Positions 25,124-32,748 of a stretch of DNA of 64,000 nt are shown in pieces. The DNA comes from CAVSMC01 sp963798655. Lineage in GTDB: Bacteria > Pseudomonadota > Gammaproteobacteria > Burkholderiales > Casimicrobiaceae. Every line of letters begins with the position of its first letter. Positions within the stretch are counted from its first letter, which is position 1. The translations under genes and the position numbers were made by a program. Under the pieces are notes generated by a model, which saw only the letters and a program-made list of their open reading frames with translations, searched no databases and was not told the DNA's origin. The stretch spans positions 372,001-436,000 of the forward strand of contig CAWCUH010000004.1 in assembly GCA_963798655.1 (NCBI GenBank), read 5' to 3'.

Positions 25124-27930
25124 ACGCACCGCTGCCCGTTGAAGTGACCGAAGGCATCGCGTTTCGTCTCGACGGCCGCGACGTCGTCGCCGCGGCCGGC
25201 GAGACGATCCTGCAAGCCGCCGACCGGCTCGGCCTCGGCGGCGGCATCCCGCGCCTTTGCTACAAGCCCGGCATGCGGCCCGACGGCAACTGCCGCAGCT
25301 GCATGGTCGAGATCAAGGGCGAGCGCGTGCTCGCGCCGTCGTGCTGCCGCGCACCGGCCGCGGGCATGGACGTGCAGAGCGCGAGCCCGCGCGCGCGCCA
25401 TTCGCAGAAGCTCGTGCTCGAGCTGCTCGCCTGCGACATGCCGCAGCGCACGTACAGGCCCGACTCGGAGCTCGACCGCTGGTGCGAGGCGATGGGAGTC
25501 GCCGCGCCGCGCTTTGCGCGCCGATCGCAGCCTGCCGCCGACCTTTCGCATCCGGCGATGGCGGTGAACCTCGATGCATGCATCCAGTGCACGCGGTGCG
25601 TGCGCGCGTGCCGCGAGGAGCAGGTGAACGACGTCATCGGCTACGCGTACCGCGGCGCGGGATCGAAGCCGGTGTTCGACTTCGACGACCCGATGGGCGC
25701 GTCGACGTGCGTCGCCTGCGGCGAGTGCGTGCAGGCGTGCCCGACCGGCGCGCTCGCGCCGGCGCACGACGCGTACCTGCAAGCGGTCGACAGGAAGGTC
25801 GACTCGCTATGCCCGTACTGCGGCGTCGGCTGCCAGCTGACTTACCATGTGCAGGACAACCACATCGTGCGCGTCGAAGGTCGCGACGGCATCGCGAACG
25901 AGAGCCGGCTCTGCGTCAAGGGCCGCTTCGGCTTCGACTACGCGTCGCACCCGCAACGGCTGACGAGGCCGCTGATCCGCAAGGCCGGCGTGCCGAAGAG
26001 CGCCGAGTTCACCGTCGATCCGGCGAACTGGCACGCGGTGTTCCGCGAAGCGAGCTGGGACGAGGCGCTGGCGCTCGCCGGCGGAACGCTGAAGCGCATT
26101 CGCGACACGCGGGGGTCGAAGGCGCTCGCTGGCTTCGGATCGGCGAAGGGCAGCAACGAGGAAGCGTACCTATTCCAGAAGCTCGTGCGCACCGGATTCG
26201 GGTCGAACAACGTCGACCACTGCACTCGGCTCTGCCACGCGTCGAGCGTGGCTGCGCTGCTCGAAGGCATCGGCTCGGGCGCGGTGTCCAATCCGGTGAT
26301 GGACGTGCTCGAGGCCGAGGTCGTGCTGCTGATCGGCGCGAACCCGGTCGTCAACCACCCGGTCGCGGCGACGTGGATCAAGAACGCGGCGAAGCAGGGA
26401 ACGAAGCTGATCCTCGCCGATCCGCGCCGCTCGGAGCTCGCGCGCCACGCGACGCACTACCTGCAGTTCAAGCCCGACACCGACGTCGCGCTGCTGAACG
26501 CGATCATGCACACGGTGATCGATGAAGGGCTCGCCGCGCAGTCGTTCATCGCGGATCGAACGAGCGGTTACGAGACGTTGAAGCGCAACCTCGAAGGCTA
26601 CAGTCCCGAGGCGATGGCGCCGGTCTGCGGCATCCCCGCGCAAACGATCCGCGAAGTCGCGCGGCTGTTCGCGACGTCGAAGGGCTCGATGATCCTGTGG
26701 GGCATGGGCATCTCGCAGCACGTGCACGGCACCGACAACGCGCGCTGCCTGATCGCGCTGTCGATGCTCACCGGTCAGGTCGGGCGACCGGGCACCGGGC
26801 TGCATCCGCTGCGCGGCCAGAACAACGTGCAAGGTGCGAGCGACGCCGGCCTGATCCCGATGATGTACCCCGATTACCGGCGCGTCGACAACGCGCAGGC
26901 GCGCTCTACGTTCGAAGCGCTGTGGGGCGTGCCGCTCGATCCGACGGCCGGGCTCACCGTCGTCGAGATCATGAACGCCGTGCACGCCGGAGAGATCCGC
27001 GGCATGTACATCATGGGCGAGAACCCGGCGATGTCCGATCCCGACGTCCGGCATGCGCGCCAGGCGCTCGCGGAGCTCGACATGCTCGTCGTGCAGGACA
27101 TCTTCCTCACCGAGACCGCGTATCTCGCCGACGTCGTGCTGCCGGCTTCGGCGTTCCCCGAGAAGACCGGCACGTTCACCAACACCGATCGGCTGGTGCA
27201 GCTCGGGCGGCAGGCGCTCGATCCGCCCGGCGATGCGCGGCACGACCTGTGGATCGTCGTCGAGATGGCGAAGCGGCTCGGCCTCGAATGGACGTATGCG
27301 CATCCGCGCGAAGTGTTCGACGAGATGCGCAAGGCGATGCCGTCGATCGCCGGCATCACTTGGGAGCGGCTCGAGCGCGAGAGCGCCGTCACCTATCCGT
27401 GCGAAAAGGAAGGTGATCCCGGCACGCGCGTCGTCTTCACCGAAGAGTTCCCGACGCAGAGCGGCCGCGCGCGACTCGTCCCGGCCGACATCATTCCGGC
27501 GGCCGAGCGGCCGGACGCCGACTATCCGATGGTGCTGATCACCGGCCGCCAGCTCGAGCACTGGCACACCGGCGCGATGACGCGCCGCGCGTCGGTGCTC
27601 GACGCGATCGAGCCCGCGCCGGTCGCATCGCTCAATCCGGCGGATCTCGCCGAGCTCGGCGTTGCGCCGGGCGGCTCGATCGACGTCGCGTCGCGCCGGG
27701 GCAGCATCACGATCGCGGCGCGCGCCGACACCGGCACGCCGCGCGGCGCCGTGTTCATTCCGTTCTGCTACTACGAGGCCGCGGCGAACATCCTCACGAA
27801 CCCGGTGCTCGACCCGTTCGGCAAGATCCCGGAGTTCAAGTACTGCGCGATACGGGTGACGCCGAGCGCGAGCCTCGCGCAGGCGCGCGGCTACGCCGAG
27901 CTCAGGCAGGACGCGCCATCAGTCGCTTGA
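25120..27930 (+). CDS. Formate dehydrogenase catalytic subunit (Mo/W-bisPGD, iron-sulfur)
   Basis: A 936-residue cytoplasmic molybdenum or tungsten enzyme oxidising formate to CO2. A NuoG-like [2Fe-2S] region has Cys47, 58, 61 and 75. Two [4Fe-4S] sets follow, at Cys154/157/160/164 and 197/200/203/207, then the bisPGD domain cluster Cys231/234/238/265. CTRLCHASSV supplies Cys372, the expected metal ligand (selenocysteine in some homologues), with the active-site His373 beside it. There is no Tat signal. fdsD- and fdhD-type accessory genes are absent from the window. Its last 29 bases overlap the convergent EVE gene. Confidence 0.95.
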   Translation: MNAPLPVEVTEGIAFRLDGRDVVAAAGETILQAADRLGLGGGIPRLCYKPGMRPDGNCRSCMVEIKGERVLAPSCCRAPAAGMDVQSASPRARHSQKLVLELLACDMPQRTYRPDSELDRWCEAMGVAAPRFARRSQPAADLSHPAMAVNLDACIQCTRCVRACREEQVNDVIGYAYRGAGSKPVFDFDDPMGASTCVACGECVQACPTGALAPAHDAYLQAVDRKVDSLCPYCGVGCQLTYHVQDNHIVRVEGRDGIANESRLCVKGRFGFDYASHPQRLTRPLIRKAGVPKSAEFTVDPANWHAVFREASWDEALALAGGTLKRIRDTRGSKALAGFGSAKGSNEEAYLFQKLVRTGFGSNNVDHCTRLCHASSVAALLEGIGSGAVSNPVMDVLEAEVVLLIGANPVVNHPVAATWIKNAAKQGTKLILADPRRSELARHATHYLQFKPDTDVALLNAIMHTVIDEGLAAQSFIADRTSGYETLKRNLEGYSPEAMAPVCGIPAQTIREVARLFATSKGSMILWGMGISQHVHGTDNARCLIALSMLTGQVGRPGTGLHPLRGQNNVQGASDAGLIPMMYPDYRRVDNAQARSTFEALWGVPLDPTAGLTVVEIMNAVHAGEIRGMYIMGENPAMSDPDVRHARQALAELDMLVVQDIFLTETAYLADVVLPASAFPEKTGTFTNTDRLVQLGRQALDPPGDARHDLWIVVEMAKRLGLEWTYAHPREVFDEMRKAMPSIAGITWERLERESAVTYPCEKEGDPGTRVVFTEEFPTQSGRARLVPADIIPAAERPDADYPMVLITGRQLEHWHTGAMTRRASVLDAIEPAPVASLNPADLAELGVAPGGSIDVASRRGSITIAARADTGTPRGAVFIPFCYYEAAANILTNPVLDPFGKIPEFKYCAIRVTPSASLAQARGYAELRQDAPSVA

Positions 27931-28372
27931 TGATGTAGGTCCATTCCGCGGGCTCGACCGGCGTGATCGACAGCCGGTTGCCGCGCTGGAGCACGCGCAT
28001 CGATGCGAGCTCGCGATGCCCGCGCAGCTCGGCGAGCGAGACGAGCCGCGTCTTCTCCACGAGCTTGACGTCGACGTTGAGCCACCGCGGCGCGGCGCGC
28101 GTCGACTTCGCGTCGTAGTACGGGCTCTTGCGATCGAACTGCGTCGCGTCGGGGTACGCGGGTTTCGAGATTTCGACGATGCCCGCGATGCCGGGCTGCG
28201 GGCAGCTCGAGTGATAGAAGAACGCGCGCTCGCCGACGCGCATCCCGTCGCGCATGAAGTTGCGCGCCTGGTAATTGCGCACGCCGAACCAGGGCGTCGA
28301 GCGGTTCGGCACCTTCGCGAGGTCGTCGATCGAGAACTCGTCGGGTTCCGACTTCATCAGCCAGTAGCGCAT
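27902..28372 (-). CDS. EVE-domain protein
   Basis: A 156-residue single-domain EVE protein (PUA-like fold, thymocyte nuclear protein 1 family), thought to bind modified bases in DNA or RNA. The start MRYWLMKSEPDEFSIDDL and the motifs WFGVRNYQARNFMRDGM, ERAFFYHSSC, GIAGIVEI and SPYYDAKS are all typical. It is convergent with the formate dehydrogenase gene, and the 6S RNA gene follows upstream on the same strand. Substrate is unknown. Confidence 0.94.
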   Translation of the reverse strand: MRYWLMKSEPDEFSIDDLAKVPNRSTPWFGVRNYQARNFMRDGMRVGERAFFYHSSCPQPGIAGIVEISKPAYPDATQFDRKSPYYDAKSTRAAPRWLNVDVKLVEKTRLVSLAELRGHRELASMRVLQRGNRLSITPVEPAEWTYIIKRLMARPA

Positions 28373-28444
28373 GCGCGAAGCCGTTTCAGCCGTCGTAAAA
28401 ACAAATGCAGCCGCAGGTTCGCTGCCGCTGCATTCGTGAAGAGG

Positions 28445-28625
28445 GTGCCCCCCGCCTGTGCCGACGTGACCGTCATCTTGAACCTGGGTTCAAGACCGGT
28501 CGCCGGTCCGGGCCGTCAGGCGCTTCCGCTTGGGAGCGCACACAAGCCCGATGTGACCTAGGCAACCTCGCTAACGTAGCATTGGTTCAAAGAGTATTTG
28601 GCCAACGCGAACACCGCAGGGGACA
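28445..28625 (-). ncRNA. ssrS: 6S RNA
   Basis: This RNA binds the sigma-70 holoenzyme and mimics an open promoter. The call rests on position (directly downstream of zapA on the same strand, the conserved bacterial location) and sequence. The 3' half has CTTGAACCCAGGTTCAAG followed by a GCACAGGCGGGG closing arm, close to the E. coli 6S pattern CCTTGAACC...GGTTCAAGGG. The 5' arm CCCCTGCGGTGTTCGCG can pair with the 3' arm, and the central region lies near CACATCGGGCTTGTG. Ends are estimated to within about 10 bases. Confidence 0.85.
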
Positions 28626-28673
28626 AAGACTTGATGCCGCGCGATCGACTGCGCGCTCGATGCAATCTCCAAA

Positions 28674-29033
28674 TCAGAACAGCTTGTCTTGCTCGGCGAG
28701 CGCGTGATCGATCGCCTGATGCATGCTTGCGATTCTACGCCGCGCGCCGCTGACGTCAATCGACGCCGGTGCGGCGGTTGGCGTCGTGGCGGCCGCGTTG
28801 CGCTCGCGCAGGAGCTCGTGCGCGAGGTTGAGCGCGGCCATCACCGCGATGCGCTCCGTTCCGCCGGTCTTGCTGCTTGCGCGGATCTCGCGCATGCGCC
28901 GGTCGAGCAGAGCGACCGCTTCGACAAGCTCCGGGCGCTCGCGTTCCTTGCACGCGACCTTGTAGTCGCGGCCGAGCAGCGTCACGTCGAGCGTGACGGT
29001 GCGCTCGGCGTCGGCGGCCGGACGTGCAGTCAC
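28674..29033 (-). CDS. zapA: Cell division protein ZapA
   Basis: A 119-residue cytoplasmic protein that crosslinks FtsZ filaments at the division ring. The amino part, VTLDVTLLGRDYKVACKERE, is the ZapA beta/alpha domain, and RIAVMAALNLAHELLRER begins the dimerising coiled coil. It overlaps the upstream coiled-coil gene by 4 bases (ATGA), and 6S RNA follows, as in many proteobacteria. Confidence 0.93.
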   Translation of the reverse strand: MTARPAADAERTVTLDVTLLGRDYKVACKERERPELVEAVALLDRRMREIRASSKTGGTERIAVMAALNLAHELLRERNAAATTPTAAPASIDVSGARRRIASMHQAIDHALAEQDKLF

Positions 29034-29263
29034 TCGACAGCCGCTGGGATACGCGCGAGCAGCGCATCGAGCCGCTCGCGCGCCGTCGCGACGCGCGCGG
29101 CGAGCGTGTGGTTGCGCGATTGCGCCGCTGCGAGCTCGCGACGAAGCGCCTCATTCGCCATGCGCAGCGCACGCGTGTGCGACAGCATCGTCGCAAGCTT
29201 TTGCTCGAGCGCCGCGATGTCGCGCTCGAGATCGCGTTCGGGGTCGAGCTGCAGTGGTTCCAT
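29030..29263 (-). CDS. Small ZapB-like coiled-coil protein (TIGR02449-type)
   Basis: A 77-residue, almost wholly helical protein (DLERDIAALEQKLATMLSH, then ALRRELAAAQSRNHTLAAR) with heptad repeats. It is the small gene normally found directly before zapA in beta- and gammaproteobacteria and is probably a division accessory. There is no Shine-Dalgarno; a TATAGT hexamer ends only 7 bases before the ATG, suggesting a leaderless message. Confidence 0.85.
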   Translation of the reverse strand: MEPLQLDPERDLERDIAALEQKLATMLSHTRALRMANEALRRELAAAQSRNHTLAARVATARERLDALLARIPAAVE

Positions 29264-29270
29264 CCGCGCG

Positions 29271-29276
29271 ACTATA
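29271..29276 (-). promoter_or_regulatory. Putative -10 of the zapA operon
   Basis: TATAGT on the minus strand, 7 bases before the ATG at 29263. Transcription would start at the first codon, so the operon may be leaderless. Confidence 0.5.
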
Positions 29277-29296
29277 GGTTGCGCATGCGCTCGCCG

Positions 29297-29890
29297 TCAA
29301 CCGCTCGCCGGCGCGAGATTCGTCGCGAGCGGCTTGTACGTGACATCGACGACGTCGAGCTCCTCGAGACCCGCGGGCGTGCGCACGCTGACGGTGTCGC
29401 CGACGCGAGACTTCAGCAGCGCGCGTGCGATCGGGGAAATCCAGCTCACGTAGCCGCGCGCCGTGTCGATCTCGTCGACGCCGACGATGCTGACCGTGCG
29501 CTCTTCGCCGCGCTCGTTCGCGACGGTGACGGTCGCTCCGAAGAACACCTGGTCGCCGCAGTCGTCGTCGCGCCGGACGAGAGGATCGACGACTTCGGCA
29601 GCGTCGAGCCGCTTCAGCAGGAAGCGAATGCGGCGGTCGATCTCGCGCAGCCGCTTCTTGCCGTAGATGTAGTCGCCGTTCTCCGATCGGTCGCCGTTGC
29701 CCGCCGCCCACGCAACCGTCGCGACGAGCTCGGGCCGCTCCTTCTTCACCAGCGTATCGAGCTCGCCGGAGAGCCGGGCGAAGCCGCCGGGCGTCATGTA
29801 GTTGCGCGTGCCGGTGGGCAGCGGTGACACGACATCGACGTCGGTGTCGTCGTCGTCCTGGTTCTGCTCGCGTGTGAACGCCTTGCTCAT
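29297..29890 (-). CDS. greB: Transcription elongation factor GreB
   Basis: A 197-residue factor that rescues backtracked RNA polymerase by stimulating transcript cleavage. The amino coiled coil (GGFARLSGELDTLVKKERPE) carries the acidic tip in NGDRSENGDYIYGKKRLRE, and the carboxy FKBP-like domain contains VFFGATVTVANERGEE and GYVSWISPIARALL. The RRIRFLLKRL stretch favours GreB over GreA. The start MSKAFTREQ at 29890 is usual for GreB. A perfect TATAAT lies 7 bases before it. Confidence 0.94.
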   Translation of the reverse strand: MSKAFTREQNQDDDDTDVDVVSPLPTGTRNYMTPGGFARLSGELDTLVKKERPELVATVAWAAGNGDRSENGDYIYGKKRLREIDRRIRFLLKRLDAAEVVDPLVRRDDDCGDQVFFGATVTVANERGEERTVSIVGVDEIDTARGYVSWISPIARALLKSRVGDTVSVRTPAGLEELDVVDVTYKPLATNLAPASG

Positions 29891-29897
29891 CGTGCGA

Positions 29898-29903
29898 ATT
29901 ATA
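29898..29903 (-). promoter_or_regulatory. Consensus -10 (TATAAT) of greB
   Basis: Perfect TATAAT on the minus strand, separated by 7 bases from the greB ATG, again implying a leaderless transcript. The divergent permease gene has its own -10 only 33 bases away. Confidence 0.55.
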
Positions 29904-29935
29904 GGCGCCGCGCCGGTGCCCGCCGGCCGCGGTCC

Positions 29936-29941
29936 TATACT
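29936..29941 (+). promoter_or_regulatory. Putative -10 of the btuC-like gene
   Basis: TATACT on the plus strand, 10 bases before the ATG at 29952. The expected start point leaves only a few untranslated bases, so no cobalamin riboswitch can precede this operon. Confidence 0.5.
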
Positions 29942-29951
29942 GTTCGATCGT

Positions 29952-30962
29952 ATGTCGACGCCCACGTTCGCAACACCGCTCACGCCGGCACGGATCGCCG
30001 CGACGCTTGGCGTGCTCGCTGCGCTCGCGCTCGCGGCGTTCGCGATCGCGCTCGCCGTCGGCAGCGTCGCCGTCGACGCGACGACGGTTCTGCGCGCGCT
30101 CGGCGGTGCCGATGGCACGACCGCGTCGATCGTGCGCGAGCTGCGGCTGCCGCGCGCGCTCGCGGCGTTCGCGACCGGCGGACTGCTCGCGGTCGCCGGC
30201 GCGCTGATGCAGGTGCTTCTGCGCAACCCCCTCGCCGATCCGTACGTGCTCGGACTTTCCGGAGGCGCTGCAGCGGCCGCGCTCGCGGCGATGCTCGCCG
30301 GTGCTGCGGCGCTCGCCGCGCCGGCCGCATTCGCCGGCGCGCTCACGTCGACGACGCTCGTGTTCGGGCTCGCACGCGCGCGCGGCGACCGCACGCCGTG
30401 GACGTCGACGCGCCTGCTGTTGACGGGCGCCGTGATCGCCGCCGGCTGGGGCGCGCTGATCGCGCTGATGCTCGCACTCGCGCCGGATGCGCAGGTGAAG
30501 GGCATGCTGTTCTGGCTGATCGGCGACCTGTCGTCGGCGACCGCCGCTGCGCCTGCGCTCGGCGCGCTCGCCGTCGCCACGCTGATCGCGCTTGCCTTCG
30601 CGCGCGATCTCAACGTGCTCGCACGCGGCGAGGAAACGGCAGCCGCGCTCGGCGTCGCCGTGCCGCGCGTCACGCTGTTCGCGCATGGGGCCGCGGCGTT
30701 TGCGACAGCGGTCGCGGTGACGACCGCGGGCAGTGTCGCGTTCGTCGGACTGATCGTGCCGCACGCGCTGCGCATCGTCGTCGGCAACGATCAGCGCGTG
30801 CTGCTGCCGGCGGCGGCACTGGGCGGCGGCGTGCTGCTCGTGCTCGCCGACACGCTCGCCCGAAGCATCGCCGCGCCGGCGCAGCTGCCGGTCGGCGTCG
30901 TCACCGCGCTGATCGGCGTTCCGGTGTTCCTGTTGCTGCTCGCGCGAAGCGGCGTTCGCTGA
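29952..30962 (+). CDS. Cobalamin/iron-siderophore ABC transporter permease (FecCD/BtuC family)
   Basis: A 336-residue inner-membrane permease with about ten helices. FecCD hallmarks are LRLPRALAAFATGGLLAVAG, LMQVLLRNPLADPYVLGLS, LFWLIGDLSSA, AAALGVAVPRVTLF (the ATPase-contact loop) and AFVGLIVPHALRIVVGNDQR. The BtuF-like receptor and the riboswitch-controlled btuB nearby argue for vitamin B12 or another corrinoid as substrate. The ATP-binding gene starts 5 bases after its stop. Confidence 0.9.
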   Translation: MSTPTFATPLTPARIAATLGVLAALALAAFAIALAVGSVAVDATTVLRALGGADGTTASIVRELRLPRALAAFATGGLLAVAGALMQVLLRNPLADPYVLGLSGGAAAAALAAMLAGAAALAAPAAFAGALTSTTLVFGLARARGDRTPWTSTRLLLTGAVIAAGWGALIALMLALAPDAQVKGMLFWLIGDLSSATAAAPALGALAVATLIALAFARDLNVLARGEETAAALGVAVPRVTLFAHGAAAFATAVAVTTAGSVAFVGLIVPHALRIVVGNDQRVLLPAAALGGGVLLVLADTLARSIAAPAQLPVGVVTALIGVPVFLLLLARSGVR

Positions 30963-30967
30963 TCGTG

Positions 30968-31741
30968 ATGAGCGACCCGGCGCGACTTTCGGTACGCGAC
31001 CTTGCAATCGGCGTCGGCGGTCGCTCGCTGTGCGGCGCTGTCGACTTCGACGTTCGCCCTGGCGAGGTGTGGGCGATCGTCGGCCCGAACGGATCGGGCA
31101 AGACGACGCTCGTCGTCACGCTCGCCGGCCTGCGGGCGCCGGCGGGCGGCACGATCGCGTTCGACGGACGCTCGCTCGCGGTACTGTCACCACGCGAGCG
31201 CGCTCGTGTCCGAGGTTACCTGCCGCAGGATACATTCGACTTCTTCGCCGCGAGCGTGCTCGACACCGTGCTCGTCGGCCGCCATCCGCACGTCGCGCGT
31301 TGGCAGTGGGAATCGGGCGCCGACATCGACGCGGCGCGTGCCGCGCTCGGCGCGTTCGGCCTTGAAGCGCTCGCGTCGCGCGACGTTCGCACGCTATCCG
31401 GCGGCGAGCGCCGCCGCGTCGCGCTCGCCGCGCTGCTCGCGCAGGATCCTGCGCTGTGGCTGCTCGACGAGCCCGCGTCACACCTCGATCTCGGACAGCA
31501 GATCGCCGCGCTCGACGTGCTCGCGGCGCTCGCGCGCGATCGCGGCAAGGCGATCGTCATGGTCGTGCACGAGCTTCATCTCGCCGCGCGCTATGCCGAT
31601 CATGCGATTGCGCTCGGCGCCGGTCATGCGTCGGTCGGTGTCGCCGATCAGGTGCTGACCGACGACGCGCTGTCATCGCTGTTCGCGCACCGGCTGATGA
31701 GCGTCGGCAGCGGCCGCTCGCGCGCCTTCATGCCCGATTGA
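30968..31741 (+). CDS. Cobalamin/iron-siderophore ABC transporter ATP-binding protein
   Basis: A 257-residue ATPase partner of the FecCD-type permease. Walker A is VGPNGSGKTTL, the signature is TLSGGERRRVALA, Walker B is LWLLDEPASHLDLG, and the switch histidine lies in IVMVVHELHLAARY. ATG 30968 is used; a GTG one codon earlier is possible. It ends at a repeat-rich gap where it converges with the receptor gene. Confidence 0.92.
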   Translation: MSDPARLSVRDLAIGVGGRSLCGAVDFDVRPGEVWAIVGPNGSGKTTLVVTLAGLRAPAGGTIAFDGRSLAVLSPRERARVRGYLPQDTFDFFAASVLDTVLVGRHPHVARWQWESGADIDAARAALGAFGLEALASRDVRTLSGGERRRVALAALLAQDPALWLLDEPASHLDLGQQIAALDVLAALARDRGKAIVMVVHELHLAARYADHAIALGAGHASVGVADQVLTDDALSSLFAHRLMSVGSGRSRAFMPD

Positions 31742-31744
31742 CCC

Positions 31745-31851
31745 GAGCGAGGGTCAGAGTGCCCAAGCGAGGGTCAGAGTGCAGTTCGGCGCCCCAGCGC
31801 GCGCCCTCACTCGGCGATTGCGTAACAGCGAACCGCACTCTGACCCTCGCT
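31745..31851. repeat. GGGTCAGAGTGC palindromic repeat cluster, copy 1
   Basis: Two direct copies of AGCGAGGGTCAGAGTGC (31746-31762 and 31766-31782) and one inverted copy (31835-31851) fill the gap between the convergent ATPase and btuF genes. The second direct copy and the inverted copy can pair around a loop of about 50 bases. The same 2+1 arrangement occurs at 39242-39305. This resembles REP elements spread by RAYT transposases; no such transposase is present here. Confidence 0.8.
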
Positions 31852-31857
31852 GGACCC

Positions 31858-32748
31858 TCATCTGCGCATTCGGACGCGTGCGGCGTCGATCGCCGTGCAG
31901 AGCTCGCCGACGCCATCAACGAATCGCGGGCCGGGCCGGTGCAGCAGATTCGCGTCGACTGTGGCGACGTTGCCGTAGCGCGAGGCGGGAAGCTGCGGCC
32001 AGCGCCGCCATGCATCGAGCCACGCCGGCGGCACCGCGTCGTCGAACGCGCCGACGATCGCATCCGGCGCCGCGGCCAGCACCGCCTCGACGGACACCGC
32101 CGGCGCGGGCAGGGCGATCTGCGCGAACACGTTGTCCGCGGCGCACGCGTCGAGCGCCTGCGTGATCAAGTGTCGTCCGCCGACCGTGTAAAGCGGCGAA
32201 TCCCAGATCTCGTAGAAGACTCGCACGCGCGAGGCGCCGGCGTGGGCGGCCCGTACTCTCGCGAGCTTCGCGCGAAACGCGGTCGCGGCCCGCCGCGCAA
32301 CGCCGTCGGTGCCGGCGAGCGAGCCGATGCGCTCGATGTCGTCGGCGATGCCTTCGATCGTCCGCGCATCGGTGACGACGATCGCGATGCCGCGCGCACG
32401 CAGCTGCTCGACCTGCCCGGGCGTCGTGTACGGCCAGGTGACGACGACGTCGGGACGCAGCGCGACGATGCGCTCGAGATCGAGCGCATGGACGTCGCCC
32501 ACTCGCGGCAGCGCGCGTGCAGCCGGCGGCCAGTCGGAGCCGGCGACGACGCCGACGATGCGCTCGCCAGCGCCGGCGGCGAACACGAGCTCGGTCGCGT
32601 GCGGTGCAAGGCTCACGATGCGCCGAGCGCGCGCGGCGAGGCGCACCGTGGTGCCGGTGACGTCGGCACCGTCGATCGCCGCTTGTGCCGCCGTCGCGGC
32701 GAACGCAGCGACGACGAGCGCGACCAACGCAGCGTTCAGATTCGCCAT
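31858..32748 (-). CDS. btuF: Cobalamin ABC transporter periplasmic binding protein (BtuF-like)
   Basis: A 296-residue receptor of the FhuD/BtuF class. The signal peptide MANLNAALVALVVAAFAAT is followed by two lobes. Signatures are RIVSLAPHATELVFAAGAGE, VVAGSDWPPAARALPRVGD and LRPDVVVTWPYTTPGQVEQL. The lobe-linking helix and RVFYEIWDSPLYTVGG fit BtuF. It overlaps btuB by 13 bases on the same strand and converges with the permease-ATPase pair, so the uptake system is split into two convergent units. Confidence 0.88.
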   Translation of the reverse strand: MANLNAALVALVVAAFAATAAQAAIDGADVTGTTVRLAARARRIVSLAPHATELVFAAGAGERIVGVVAGSDWPPAARALPRVGDVHALDLERIVALRPDVVVTWPYTTPGQVEQLRARGIAIVVTDARTIEGIADDIERIGSLAGTDGVARRAATAFRAKLARVRAAHAGASRVRVFYEIWDSPLYTVGGRHLITQALDACAADNVFAQIALPAPAVSVEAVLAAAPDAIVGAFDDAVPPAWLDAWRRWPQLPASRYGNVATVDANLLHRPGPRFVDGVGELCTAIDAARVRMRR

